Shown here piece by piece: positions 1 to 8,679 of a DNA stretch of 64,000 bases. Source of the DNA: an uncultured Mediterranea sp. (GTDB lineage Bacteria > Bacteroidota > Bacteroidia > Bacteroidales > Bacteroidaceae); NCBI GenBank assembly GCA_945641355.1, contig CALZEQ010000004.1:46915-110914 (forward strand). The letters are read 5' to 3'. Both the position numbers and the translations under genes were made by a program. The number at the start of each line of letters is the position of its first letter. Positions within the stretch are counted from its first letter, which is position 1. The notes under the pieces were generated by a model that was not told where the DNA came from, ran no database searches, and was given only the letters and a program-made list of their open reading frames with translations.

Positions 1-971
1 TAGTTGTAGGTGCGAATCTTAGCTGAACGATCGCCGGTAGACACCATGGTCTTGCGCTTGGAGGCGATGTCGTCGATGTACTTCTGGTGCTCCTTGTCGT
101 AGATAAAGGTACGCAGGCGCGAGAGGGCGCGTTCCTTGTTCTTGGGCTGGTCGCGCGTCTCGGTACACTCTATCAGTATCTCCTCCACCACGCCGGTATT
201 GGGGTTCTTCCAGTTGTAGCGCAGGCGCACGCCCGACTCCACCTTGTTGACGTTCTGTCCGCCGGCACCTCCACTACGGAAGGTGTCCCACTTGATTTCG
301 CCTTCGTTGATAACCACATCAAACTCTTCGGCCTCGGGCAGTACAGCCACCGAAGCGGCGGAAGTGTGTACACGTCCCTGTGTTTCGGTAGCCGGTACCC
401 GCTGCACGCGATGTACGCCCGATTCGTATTTCAGGGTACCATACACATTGTCGCCCGTCACCGAGCAGATGATTTCCTTGAATCCACCGGCAGCCCCCTC
501 GTTGGCACTGGAAACTTCCAGATGCCAGCCTTTGATGTCGCAGTACTTGCTGTACATACGGAAGAGGTCGCCGGCAAAGATAGCGGCCTCATCCCCTCCC
601 GTGCCGCCTCGTATTTCGAGGATGGCATTACGGCTGTCCTGCGGGTCGGCAGGGACGAGCAGCAGCTTGATTCTTTCTTCCAGTTCTGGCTGGCGTGTCT
701 GACACACATCCAGTTCTTCACGTGCCATTTCGCGCATTTCAGGGTCGGTCTCATTGGCGATGATGTCCTTTGCCTCTTCGATGCCGCTGAGTACCTGCAT
801 GTACTCCTTTCGTGCTTCCATCAGGTCGCCCAGCTCCTTGTACTCTTTGGTAAGCTTGACGTAACGTTTCTGATCAGCGATTACGGCCGGGTCGGTAATC
901 AAAGTAGACACCTCCTCAAAGCGGGCGACGAGGCTGTCCAGCTTTTCTAATATTGTATTGTTGTCTGCCAT
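1..971 (-). CDS. prfA: Peptide chain release factor 1 (3' end outside window)
   Basis: Class I release factor that reads UAA and UAG in the ribosomal A site and triggers peptidyl-tRNA hydrolysis. About 323 N-terminal residues are visible; the C-terminus runs off the window start. The tripeptide anticodon PAT lies near residues 193-195 (RVPATETQGR), which marks RF1 rather than RF2. The catalytic GGQ lies near residues 237-239 in SGGAGGQNVNKVE. The ATG is at 969-971, 5 nt beyond the stop of the upstream small membrane protein gene, so it is probably read from the purM transcript. Identification is firm; only the length cannot be checked. Confidence 0.96.
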   Translation of the reverse strand, partial: MADNNTILEKLDSLVARFEEVSTLITDPAVIADQKRYVKLTKEYKELGDLMEARKEYMQVLSGIEEAKDIIANETDPEMREMAREELDVCQTRQPELEERIKLLLVPADPQDSRNAILEIRGGTGGDEAAIFAGDLFRMYSKYCDIKGWHLEVSSANEGAAGGFKEIICSVTGDNVYGTLKYESGVHRVQRVPATETQGRVHTSAASVAVLPEAEEFDVVINEGEIKWDTFRSGGAGGQNVNKVESGVRLRYNWKNPNTGVVEEILIECTETRDQPKNKERALSRLRTFIYDKEHQKYIDDIASKRKTMVSTGDRSAKIRTYN

Positions 972-976
972 ATTTA

Positions 977-1180
977 TTATTCAGCCAATCTTCTAATCCA
1001 TTTATATTTTAAAGTTGCCATCCGGTAGGTAATCACTACCCATCCCATCAGGGCAAGTATGCCGATGCCTTTGCGCAGGAAGTTTCTTTCTCCCCACGTG
1101 TCCATTAGGAAGGTGAACATGCCCAGCAGGCAGGACATGCCTATCAATACGCAGAGGCTGACGATGAATTTCTTCTTCAT
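977..1180 (-). CDS. Small two-helix membrane protein, paralogue A
   Basis: A 67-residue protein of unknown function. It has a basic start (MKKK), a hydrophobic segment at about residues 5-25, a short polar stretch (DTWGERNFLRKG), a second hydrophobic segment at about 38-52, and a basic tail. Its C-terminal part (GWVVITYRMATLKYKW) closely matches that of the next upstream gene (GWLVITFNIVTRQYRW), and both are exactly 67 residues, so the two are tandem paralogues. It sits 5 nt before prfA and is probably cotranscribed with it. The duplication and the intact frame support a real gene. No function is claimed. Confidence 0.7.
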   Translation of the reverse strand: MKKKFIVSLCVLIGMSCLLGMFTFLMDTWGERNFLRKGIGILALMGWVVITYRMATLKYKWIRRLAE

Positions 1181-1234
1181 GTCTAATGAATAGGGTTATA
1201 GTGTATTCTCCTTCTCCATCATAGATCTTTCAGA

Positions 1235-1438
1235 TTACTTGCAAAGATAATTGGCCCAACGGTACTGGCGGGTCACGATGTTGAACGTAATGACCAGCCA
1301 ACCGATGGAACCGAGCATGAACATGATGTCGCGCAACGAGAAGCGACGGGCCTCAATCAGCAGCCACGACTCATAGCCCATATAGACCGCGATACATACA
1401 CTGGCCATGCAGCACAGAAAATAGATAAGTTTACGCAT
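1235..1438 (-). CDS. Small two-helix membrane protein, paralogue B
   Basis: A 67-residue protein of unknown function and paralogue of the gene just downstream. It starts MRKLIYFLCCMAS with a hydrophobic segment at about residues 3-22, followed by a polar linker with basic residues (EARRFSLRD) and a second hydrophobic segment at about 36-52. It ends in a basic, aromatic tail. The frame stays open upstream, but the extra residues are low-complexity arginine/serine and cross a dispersed repeat, so the ATG at 1436-1438 is preferred. It lies between purM and prfA on the same strand. Confidence 0.65.
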   Translation of the reverse strand: MRKLIYFLCCMASVCIAVYMGYESWLLIEARRFSLRDIMFMLGSIGWLVITFNIVTRQYRWANYLCK

Positions 1439-1439
1439 A

Positions 1440-1490
1440 CTTGTAACTTGTAGCTCGTAGCTATAGAGCGGAAGATTTTCCGCCCCTACC
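1440..1490 (-). repeat. Interspersed repeat: AGCTACAAG units plus GC hairpin
   Basis: It lies in the 58-nt gap between purM and the small membrane protein genes. Read on the minus strand it holds a GGGGCGG-type hairpin (GCGGAA/TTCCGC) followed by AGCTACGAGCTACAAGT. Both modules recur at 38966-39034 in a different order, so this is one member of the repeat family described elsewhere in the window. Confidence 0.6.
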
Positions 1491-1496
1491 GATAGC

Positions 1497-2666
1497 TCAA
1501 TACACAAACTCCCCGAACTCACTCTTGATGACCAGCTCCTTCTTGTCGCTCTCCTCGATGCGACCGATGACCTGCGCGTCGATGTTGAAGATCTTCGAGA
1601 TGGCAATCACCTCTTCGGCATGTTCGGGCGACAAATAGACTTCCAGGCGATGGCCCATGTTGAACACTTTGTACATCTCTGCCCAATCTGTATCGCTCTG
1701 CTCCTTGATGGTGCGGAACAGGGGCGGTACGGGGAAAAGGTTGTCCTTGATGACACGGCAGTTGTCGCCTACAAAGTGCAGCACCTTGGTCTGTGCGCCA
1801 CCGGAGCAATGCACCATGCCATGAATCTGCGGACGCAGGGCATCGAGCAGTTTCTTGACCACCGGGGCATAGGTGCGGGTAGGCGACAGCACCAGCTTGC
1901 CTGCATCCAGCGGACTGCCCTCTACGGGATCGGTCAGCTTCAGTCCACCGCTGTACACCAGTTCATCGGGCACGGCCTTATCGAAACTCTCCGGATACTT
2001 CTCGGCCAGGTACTTGGCAAACACATCGTGGCGGGCCGAGGTCAGTCCGTTGCTGCCCATGCCGCCGTTGTACTCTTTCTCGTAGGTAGCCTGTCCGTAG
2101 GATGCGAGGCCTACGATGACATCGCCCGGACGGATGTTGGCATTGTTGATGACATCACTGCGCTTCATGCGGCAGGTCACTGTACTGTCCACAATGATGG
2201 TGCGTACCAGGTCGCCCACGTCGGCCGTCTCGCCGCCGGTGGCATATACGCCTACGCCCATCTCACGCAGTTCGGCCAGCAGTTCGTCCGTACCGTTGAT
2301 GATGGCGGAAATCACCTCTCCCGGCACCAGCAGTTTGTTGCGTCCGATGGTGGAAGAGACCAGGATATTGTCCACGGCTCCCACACAAAGCAGGTCATCA
2401 ATGTTCATGATGAGTGCATCTTGTGCGATGCCTTTCCATACGCTCAGGTCGCCCGTCTCCTTCCAATACATATAGGCCAGGCTCGATTTGGTGCCTGCGC
2501 CGTCGGCGTGCATGATGTTGCAATACTCGGGGTCACCTCCCAGAATGTCGGGAATGATTTTGCAGAAGGCTTGCGGGAAAATGCCTTTGTCGATGTTCTT
2601 GATGGCGTTGTGCACATCCTCTTTCGATGCGCTTACACCACGCATCATGTATCGTTGGTTACTCAT
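1497..2666 (-). CDS. purM: Phosphoribosylformylglycinamidine cyclo-ligase (AIR synthase)
   Basis: ATP-dependent ring closure of FGAM to aminoimidazole ribonucleotide, step five of de novo purine synthesis, in the cytosol. The 389-residue protein has the PurM/PurL fold landmarks: HADGAGTKSSLAYMYW near the N-terminus, DALIMNIDDLLCVGA, the glycine-rich GGETADVGD, and SGGAQTKVLHF in the C-terminal domain. The length is typical of the longer Bacteroidetes form. A start 11 codons upstream is rejected because the TATATTTG promoter element at 2697-2704 overlaps it; MSNQRYMMRG at 2666 is used. It is the first gene of a run leading to prfA. Confidence 0.95.
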   Translation of the reverse strand: MSNQRYMMRGVSASKEDVHNAIKNIDKGIFPQAFCKIIPDILGGDPEYCNIMHADGAGTKSSLAYMYWKETGDLSVWKGIAQDALIMNIDDLLCVGAVDNILVSSTIGRNKLLVPGEVISAIINGTDELLAELREMGVGVYATGGETADVGDLVRTIIVDSTVTCRMKRSDVINNANIRPGDVIVGLASYGQATYEKEYNGGMGSNGLTSARHDVFAKYLAEKYPESFDKAVPDELVYSGGLKLTDPVEGSPLDAGKLVLSPTRTYAPVVKKLLDALRPQIHGMVHCSGGAQTKVLHFVGDNCRVIKDNLFPVPPLFRTIKEQSDTDWAEMYKVFNMGHRLEVYLSPEHAEEVIAISKIFNIDAQVIGRIEESDKKELVIKSEFGEFVY

Positions 2667-2696
2667 GAGTTGAAAGTTTATATTCCATTGATTCCG

Positions 2697-2704
2697 CAAA
2701 TATA
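2697..2704 (-). promoter_or_regulatory. purM promoter, Bacteroidetes -7 element
   Basis: TATATTTG on the minus strand fits the Bacteroidetes TAnnTTTG consensus, about 30 nt upstream of the purM ATG. No clear -33 TTTG was found. Confidence 0.5.
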
Positions 2705-3226
2705 CAGCTATTTTTTCAGATTCCCGTACACCGTATTTATTTATTTCAATTTGATTGGTTGTCCGAAAGCTACTGTGACGGACGCAAAGCGAACGATGAA
2801 CGACCCGGCAGCAGACAAGTGCTGCACATTTACGCTATCTATTATTTTCGCCGAAGTCCATCCGGAACTTGGTTCAGCCCTATCCTTAGGTTGAACGGTA
2901 ACTAAGTATACGACTGAAACAAACTAAGAACAGGACTGAAAGGACATCTGCCTACAAGCGCTCTCGTCCGGCGAAGGAGGGGAAGGCACTCGCAGTACCT
3001 TCCCGGGGAGATGAAAAGAGGAGCCGACAGGTTGAAAAAAGATTCAAAACGGTGCGACAATTGTCCCATGACACAATTTTACACCGATTATAAACTATTT
3101 TAACAGGAGGTAGAAAGCTGTAAATGAACATGTTTAAACTTCGGAATCGAGCCCCGGAAGGCTGCTGTCGGCCGGGCGCGAAGTGAGATTTTAATAACTA
3201 ACTTTTTTAATCTTAATTTATTTACG
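2705..3226. other. Intergenic region upstream of the glycan locus
   Basis: This 520-base gap separates the divergent purM and susC genes. It holds a hairpin at 2979-3004 (GGGAAGG/CCTTCCC) with no T tract. A GC-rich hairpin at about 3149-3176 lies in the susC leader, followed by an AT-rich stretch before the susC ATG. A 20-codon reading frame at 3124-3186, with AGGAGG about 13 nt upstream, could be a leader peptide. No TAnnTTTG promoter for susC was recognised and no regulator gene is present. Confidence 0.5.
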
Positions 3227-6200
3227 ATGAAGATACGAAAGATCTTTAATTGTATGGACAGACTGAGAGGCTCTGTAGCCTTTGTCGTCAGTTTGTTGCT
3301 TTGCCTCAATGCGCAACTGCTCTTTGCGCAAGGTATTCATGTAAAAGGTGTGGTAAACGATGCACTTGGCCCGGTGATTGGTGCCAGTGTCGTTGAAAAA
3401 GGCAACACAGGTAACGGTACCATTACCGACATTGACGGTAATTTCTCGCTTCAGGTACCTGCCAATGCCACCATCGTGATTAGTTTCATTGGTTATAAGA
3501 CGCAAGAGATTCCTGTGAACGGGCAGAAATCGCTTACCGTACAACTGGTTGAAGACAGCGAAATGCTGGAAGAGGTAGTGGTTGTAGGTTACGGTACGAT
3601 GCGTAAGAAGGACCTGACCGGTTCGGTTGTACAAATCAATCCGGACAAGATTGCCGACCAGAATCCCGGTTCTGTACAAGACCTGTTGCGTGGTACGCCC
3701 GGTCTGCAGATCGGTTTCGATTCATCGGCCAAGGGCAGCGGTGCTTCCATCCAGCTGCGCGGTCAGAACTCTCTGTATACCGAAGGCAGTCATAACTCTC
3801 CGCTCATCATCCTCGACGGTATGGCCTTCAACGGCGAACTCTCTGAAATCAACCCCGATGACATCGGTCAGATTGACGTGCTGAAAGATGCCTCTTCGGC
3901 TGCCATCTACGGTGCCAAGGCTGCCAGCGGTGTGCTGATCATCACGACCAAGAAGGGTAAGGAAGGCAAGCCGACCATCAACGTCAGCGCCAATTTGGCT
4001 GCCAACACCAAATCTGCTTACCGCGACGTGTTCAGCCCGTCAGAGTACATGACCTACCGCGAAGACTGGTTCAAGGCTACGACATACGGCTACGATGCCA
4101 ACGGCAATTGGGGATATTACGGTGTAGAGAGCGGTGTTCCTGCCGGCTACTACGACCACTACAGCAACCTGTCGAAATATGGCATCACCAGCGACCAGTG
4201 AGCCAGCACAGGCGCCAAGACGCTGGCTGCCGGTGAAAGCCTCGAATCGCTGTACGCATGTCGTATGGGTCTGGATGCCGATGCCGCTCTGGTAATGGCG
4301 AACTACCTGGCCGGACGTACCTATAACTGGGAAGACGCTACGTTCCGCACGGGCTTCAACCAAGACTACAACGCCAGCATTTCGGGTGCTACCGACAAGG
4401 TGAACTACTACCTGAGTTTCGGCTACCTGAGAAACCAAGGCGCCATCCAAGGCGATGACTATCATGCTTTCCGTTCGAACATGAAGCTGAATGCCAAGAT
4501 TGCCGACTGGCTGGAGGTAGGTGCCAACATCAACTTCCAGGACCGCAGCGATGAGTCCAACCCCGTTCCACTGGGCAGCAACTACTGGGACAACAACCAG
4601 CTGCGCGAATCGCCCTACGAACTGCGTTATGATGAGGATGGCAACGAACTGCAATATCCGCGTAGCGGCAACCCCACCAATGGCGGTTACAACTACCACT
4701 TCAACGTGCAGTACGAGGATCTGGAGAAGGGTTACACCACATTGAATACCATCTTCAACGCCAAGGTGACGCTGCCTTTGGGCATCACTTATCAGTTCAA
4801 CATCGCTCCGCGCTTCCAGTGGTTCTACGACCGCTACTTCATGTCGTCCGAACTGCCGGGTAGCGTAGCCTCCCAACGCGGTGTCAACCGCAACAGTTCG
4901 AAGACGTTTGACTGGTCGCTCAACAACACCCTGACCTGGGAGAAGTTCTTCGACAAGCACCACTTCACCGTGACGCTGGTACAAGAGGCCGAGGAGAACC
5001 GCTACTGGTACGACCAAATCTATGCCCGCAACATCACGCCGACCGATGCCCTAGGCTTCCACTACGTCAGCGGTGCCACAATGAGCCAGAGTTCTATCTA
5101 CACCAGTGACACGCACGATACAGCGGCTGCCTACCTGGGCCGTGTATTCTATGGCTACAACGACCGCTATATGCTGACGGCTACGGTACGCCGCGACGGT
5201 TACTCCGCCTTCGGTTCCAACAACCCGTGGGCTACCTTCTGGTCACTCGGCGGCAGCTGGGTATTCTCGGAAGAGAAGTTTGTAGATCTGCCCTGGCTGA
5301 ACACCGGTAAACTGCGTGTATCGTACGGTACGAACGGTAACCGCTCACTGGCCAATACCTACCTGGCCCTCTCCGACCTGACCGATGGCGGTGTAATGGG
5401 ATATTACGCCAACGGTACACCGGTCGTCATCCAGGCTCTGCAGATCAACCGTCTGGGCAACCCCAACCTGGAGTGGGAAAAGACAACTGCCTACAACGTA
5501 GGTCTGGACTTCGCCGTCCTTGACTATCGCCTGACCGGTAGCGTGGAATGGTACTTCAAGAAAACGCACGATATGATCATGAACCAGCGTCTGCCTAACT
5601 TCACCGGATTCAGCAGCATCACCACCAACCTGGGTGAGGTGACCAACTCCGGTATCGAAATCACGTTGAACTCACGCAACATCGACCGTCCCAACTTTAC
5701 GTGGAACACCACATTGGGCTTCTCATACAACAAGAACCGTATCAATCACCTCTACTATGAGTACGACGAGAACGGCAAGGAAATCAACGATACCGACAAC
5801 GGATGGTACATAGGCCACCCCGTAGGTGAAATTTGGTATTGGGAGACCGACGGCATCTGGCAGCTGGACGAAGCAGCCGAGGCTGCCAAGGTGAACCAGA
5901 AGCCGGGTGACCCGAAGGTAATCAACCACTATACGGCCGACGACAAGGCTGACGGCACACCCGTCTACAACGACAACGACAAGGTCTATCTGGGCACTAC
6001 CAATCCTCCCATCTACTGGAACATGCGCCACGATTTCACCTTCTTCAAGAACTGGACATTCGCCTTCTCCATGTACTCATACATGGGTCACAAGAGCCTT
6101 TCCAGCGATTATCTGAACGGCGACAACTCGGGTTCGATGTTCACCAACACATGCAACACCTACAAGAAAGAGTATTGGACACCCGACAATCCGACCAATG

Positions 6201-6463
6201 ACTATGCCCGCCTGAACGCAGTAGGCCCCAGCGGCTGTACCGGTGTAATGAAGCTCTACAACCGCAGCTTCGTCCGCCTGGACAACATCACCATCGGCTA
6301 CACACTGCCCAAGAAGCTGACACAGAAGTTCATGATCGACCGTGTTCACCTCACAGCAGGTATCAACAACGTACTTACCATCGACAGTTGGGAATATGGC
6401 GACCCCGAAACAGGTGGCTTTGCCAACCGTCAGTTCCAATTTGGTATCAATGTCACACTCTAA
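3227..6463 (+). pseudogene. SusC-like TonB-dependent outer-membrane transporter, in-frame TGA at codon 325
   Basis: Glycan importer of the SusC/RagA family; it forms a barrel capped by the SusD lipoprotein and is energised by TonB. The N-terminus has a signal peptide (to about residue 35), a carboxypeptidase D regulatory-like domain (IHVKGVVNDALGPVIGASV), the EEVVVVGYGT TonB-box region and a plug domain (VQDLLRGTPGLQI, SAAIYGAKAASGVLIITTKKG). The barrel runs to a terminal beta strand ending FGINVTL. Frame 2 stays open for about 1079 codons except for TGA at 4199-4201, in the context SDQ*AST where Trp (TGG) would fit. A restart at 4265 would lack the signal, plug and TonB box. The gene is therefore a recent nonsense allele, a readthrough case or a sequence error. 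Confidence 0.85.
4199..4227 (+). other. In-frame TGA followed by a hairpin
   Basis: TGA at 4199-4201 interrupts susC. Directly behind it GCCAGC (4202-4207) can pair with GCTGGC (4222-4227). The stop and the base pairing are visible; any recoding role is speculative. Confidence 0.6.
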
Positions 6464-6478
6464 AAACGTAAATTCACT

Positions 6479-8497
6479 ATGAAACAGTATATACACATTT
6501 TGTATAGAGGCAGTGTCGTGATGGCCGCTGCAGCTGCAATGACGGCCTGCTCCGACTCTTTCCTCAAGCAGGACCCGCTCTCTTTCTACGAACCTACCAC
6601 CACCTACTCCACCGAAGCCGGTCTGCAGTCGGCACTGACCATGTGCGACAAGCAGCTGAAGACCTACATCCTCGACGGAAACTGGAACAACGTAGGTCTG
6701 GCCACCAACTACTATCTGTCTGACGTGGGTATGTATGCCAAGACGGATATGGGTGGCGGTTTCCAGGACAACTTCGATGCAAAGCTTACTCCCACATCGG
6801 GTATGGCTTCCGGAGGTGACGGCAACTACATGCAACGCTTCTGGGATCAGGGCTTCAGTGCCGTCAAGTATGCCAACTCCGTACTCTCCTATCTGGATCA
6901 GGTAGAGGGGCTGAGCGATGAAATCCGCAATGCCTACAAGGGACGTGCCTATTTCCACAGAGCCTATGCATACTACAACCTGACACTACAGTTCGGTGAC
7001 ATTCCTCTGATCACCAAACTGATGACCGTACCCAAGCAGGACTACACATCGACCAGCAAGGAGGCCATCTTCCAGATGCTGGTACACGACCTGGAGTTTG
7101 CAGCCCAATACGTTCCCTCCCAGCGAGACATGACCTATCTGGGCATGGTGAACCAGGAGGCTTGCATGCACCTGCTCATCAAGTGCTACCTGGTGACAGG
7201 CGACTATGCCAAGGCTGAATCCGTAGCTACCGATCTGATCAACAACCACGGTCTGAAACTGATGACCGAGCCCTTCGGTACCTGGCAGCCCTCGGGCAAC
7301 GAACAGACCTGGAAGGTAACCCGTAACGTTGTATGGGACTTGCACCGCACCATCAACGTATGCAATGCCGAAAACAAGGAGCTGATTATGCCTATCATCA
7401 ACTCCAACGACCAGAACTTCACCTGCTACAACATCATGCGCGCCAACTTTGCACACTGGAGCAACAGCGTGATCCGCGACCCTCACGGTCTGGGAGGCCC
7501 CGGTTCCAACTATGCCCGCAACAGTGCCGACTACGATCCAGAACTTGACTGGGTACGTGTAGCCGGCCGTGGCATCGGCCTGAACCGTACCTCGTACCAC
7601 TACAACAAGACCATTTGGTCATACGACGGCGAAACCGACTGGCAAGACCTCCGTTACAACCGCGAGGTGGGCAACTGGATGGAGATGGAAGACTTTAAGT
7701 ACAATAACCCGGCCTCAGACTTCTATGGCCAGAACTACCGTCTCTATGCCGACGAAGACTACATCAAGGATGGACAGGTGGTTGTACGCAAGGGCGATAT
7801 CCTCTGCTCCGACACCATCCGCAGCTGGTATCCTACTCCACTCTACCAGCTCTACATCCTCGATGCCGTAGCCGAAGCCGACCTGAGTGCCAACCAGTTC
7901 CAGGGTGCCCAAGGCGTGGGTTGCAACGGCGACATGTATCTGTTCCGTCTGGCAGAGACCTACCTGCTTCGCGCCGAAGCCCGCTTCTACCAAGGCAAGA
8001 GTGCTGAAGCTGCCGAAGATGTCAACGCCATCCGTCGTCGTGCCAACGCCAAGAAGATGTATACCACAGTCACCATCGGCGACATCATGGACGAACGTGC
8101 CCGCGAACTTTATATGGAAGAGTTCCGTCAGGCCGAAATGGTCCGCGTCTCCTGGTGTCTGGCCAAGAGCGGCAAGCCCGACGAATGGGGCAACACCTAC
8201 GACCTCAACACATGGGACAAGCAGGAAGGTACTGACTTGAGCGGTGGCAGCTACTGGTACAAGCGTTGTACAACTTACAACGTATTCAACCAGGATTATG
8301 GCCGCGGTGCACAAGGTAGCCAAACTTTCGAATACAAGATCAACAAGCATAACCTTTTCTGGCCGGTTCCTAATTCTGCCATCACAGCCAACAACAAGGC
8401 TGAGCTGCGTCAGAACTATGGATACGACGGCTACAGCGACAACATTCCGATGTGGACTAACTGGGAAGATGCTGTTGCAGACGAAGACAAGTACTAA
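6479..8497 (+). CDS. SusD/RagB-family glycan-binding surface lipoprotein
   Basis: Partner of the SusC channel that binds glycan at the cell surface. The 672-residue protein has a lipoprotein signal with the lipobox MTAC (acylated Cys 24) and the usual following motif SFLKQDPLSFYEPTTTYST. TPR-like helices follow (RAYFHRAYAYYNLTLQFGDIPLIT) and the C-terminal SusD region contains YLLRAEARFYQGKSAEAAEDVNAIRRRANA and DERARELYMEEFRQAEMVR. It starts 15 nt after the susC stop, so the two are cotranscribed. It is longer than typical SusD proteins (about 500-600). The frame is intact although susC is interrupted. Confidence 0.95.
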   Translation: MKQYIHILYRGSVVMAAAAAMTACSDSFLKQDPLSFYEPTTTYSTEAGLQSALTMCDKQLKTYILDGNWNNVGLATNYYLSDVGMYAKTDMGGGFQDNFDAKLTPTSGMASGGDGNYMQRFWDQGFSAVKYANSVLSYLDQVEGLSDEIRNAYKGRAYFHRAYAYYNLTLQFGDIPLITKLMTVPKQDYTSTSKEAIFQMLVHDLEFAAQYVPSQRDMTYLGMVNQEACMHLLIKCYLVTGDYAKAESVATDLINNHGLKLMTEPFGTWQPSGNEQTWKVTRNVVWDLHRTINVCNAENKELIMPIINSNDQNFTCYNIMRANFAHWSNSVIRDPHGLGGPGSNYARNSADYDPELDWVRVAGRGIGLNRTSYHYNKTIWSYDGETDWQDLRYNREVGNWMEMEDFKYNNPASDFYGQNYRLYADEDYIKDGQVVVRKGDILCSDTIRSWYPTPLYQLYILDAVAEADLSANQFQGAQGVGCNGDMYLFRLAETYLLRAEARFYQGKSAEAAEDVNAIRRRANAKKMYTTVTIGDIMDERARELYMEEFRQAEMVRVSWCLAKSGKPDEWGNTYDLNTWDKQEGTDLSGGSYWYKRCTTYNVFNQDYGRGAQGSQTFEYKINKHNLFWPVPNSAITANNKAELRQNYGYDGYSDNIPMWTNWEDAVADEDKY

Positions 8498-8535
8498 TTG
8501 AGGTGTTAGTTTAAGGTAAAAGGATGAGTAATGAG

Positions 8536-8568
8536 GGCAGTCCGGCCGGCGGGTCGGGCTGCCTTTTT
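8536..8568 (+). terminator. Rho-independent terminator after susD
   Basis: GGCAGTCCG at 8536-8544 pairs with CGGGCTGCC at 8555-8563 and is followed by TTTTT. It separates susCD from the enzyme genes. Confidence 0.8.
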
Positions 8569-8644
8569 CGTTATTTCTCGCTGATTTGAACGATTTGTGT
8601 ACCATTTTGAGCTAATTATTATAATGGAATGGAAGAGAAAACTG

Positions 8645-8652
8645 TACCTTTG
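8645..8652 (+). promoter_or_regulatory. Promoter for the DUF2264 gene
   Basis: TACCTTTG matches the Bacteroidetes -7 consensus, 28 nt before the ATG at 8680 and after the susD terminator. It argues against the earlier in-frame start at 8629. Confidence 0.5.
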
Positions 8653-8679
8653 CATCAAGAGAAAACAAATCTGATTGCC

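Noticed and set aside
1620..2894. Long plus-strand frame opposite purM
   Set aside because: Antisense shadow of a conserved gene; its composition follows purM codons and it has no family features.
4199..4227. Selenocysteine insertion at the susC TGA
   Set aside because: The downstream stem fits only loosely, Sec is unexpected in a SusC barrel, no selenocysteine genes are visible, and Trp fits the position. TGA ends other genes here, such as the LruC-type gene and argG, so a reassigned code is also excluded.
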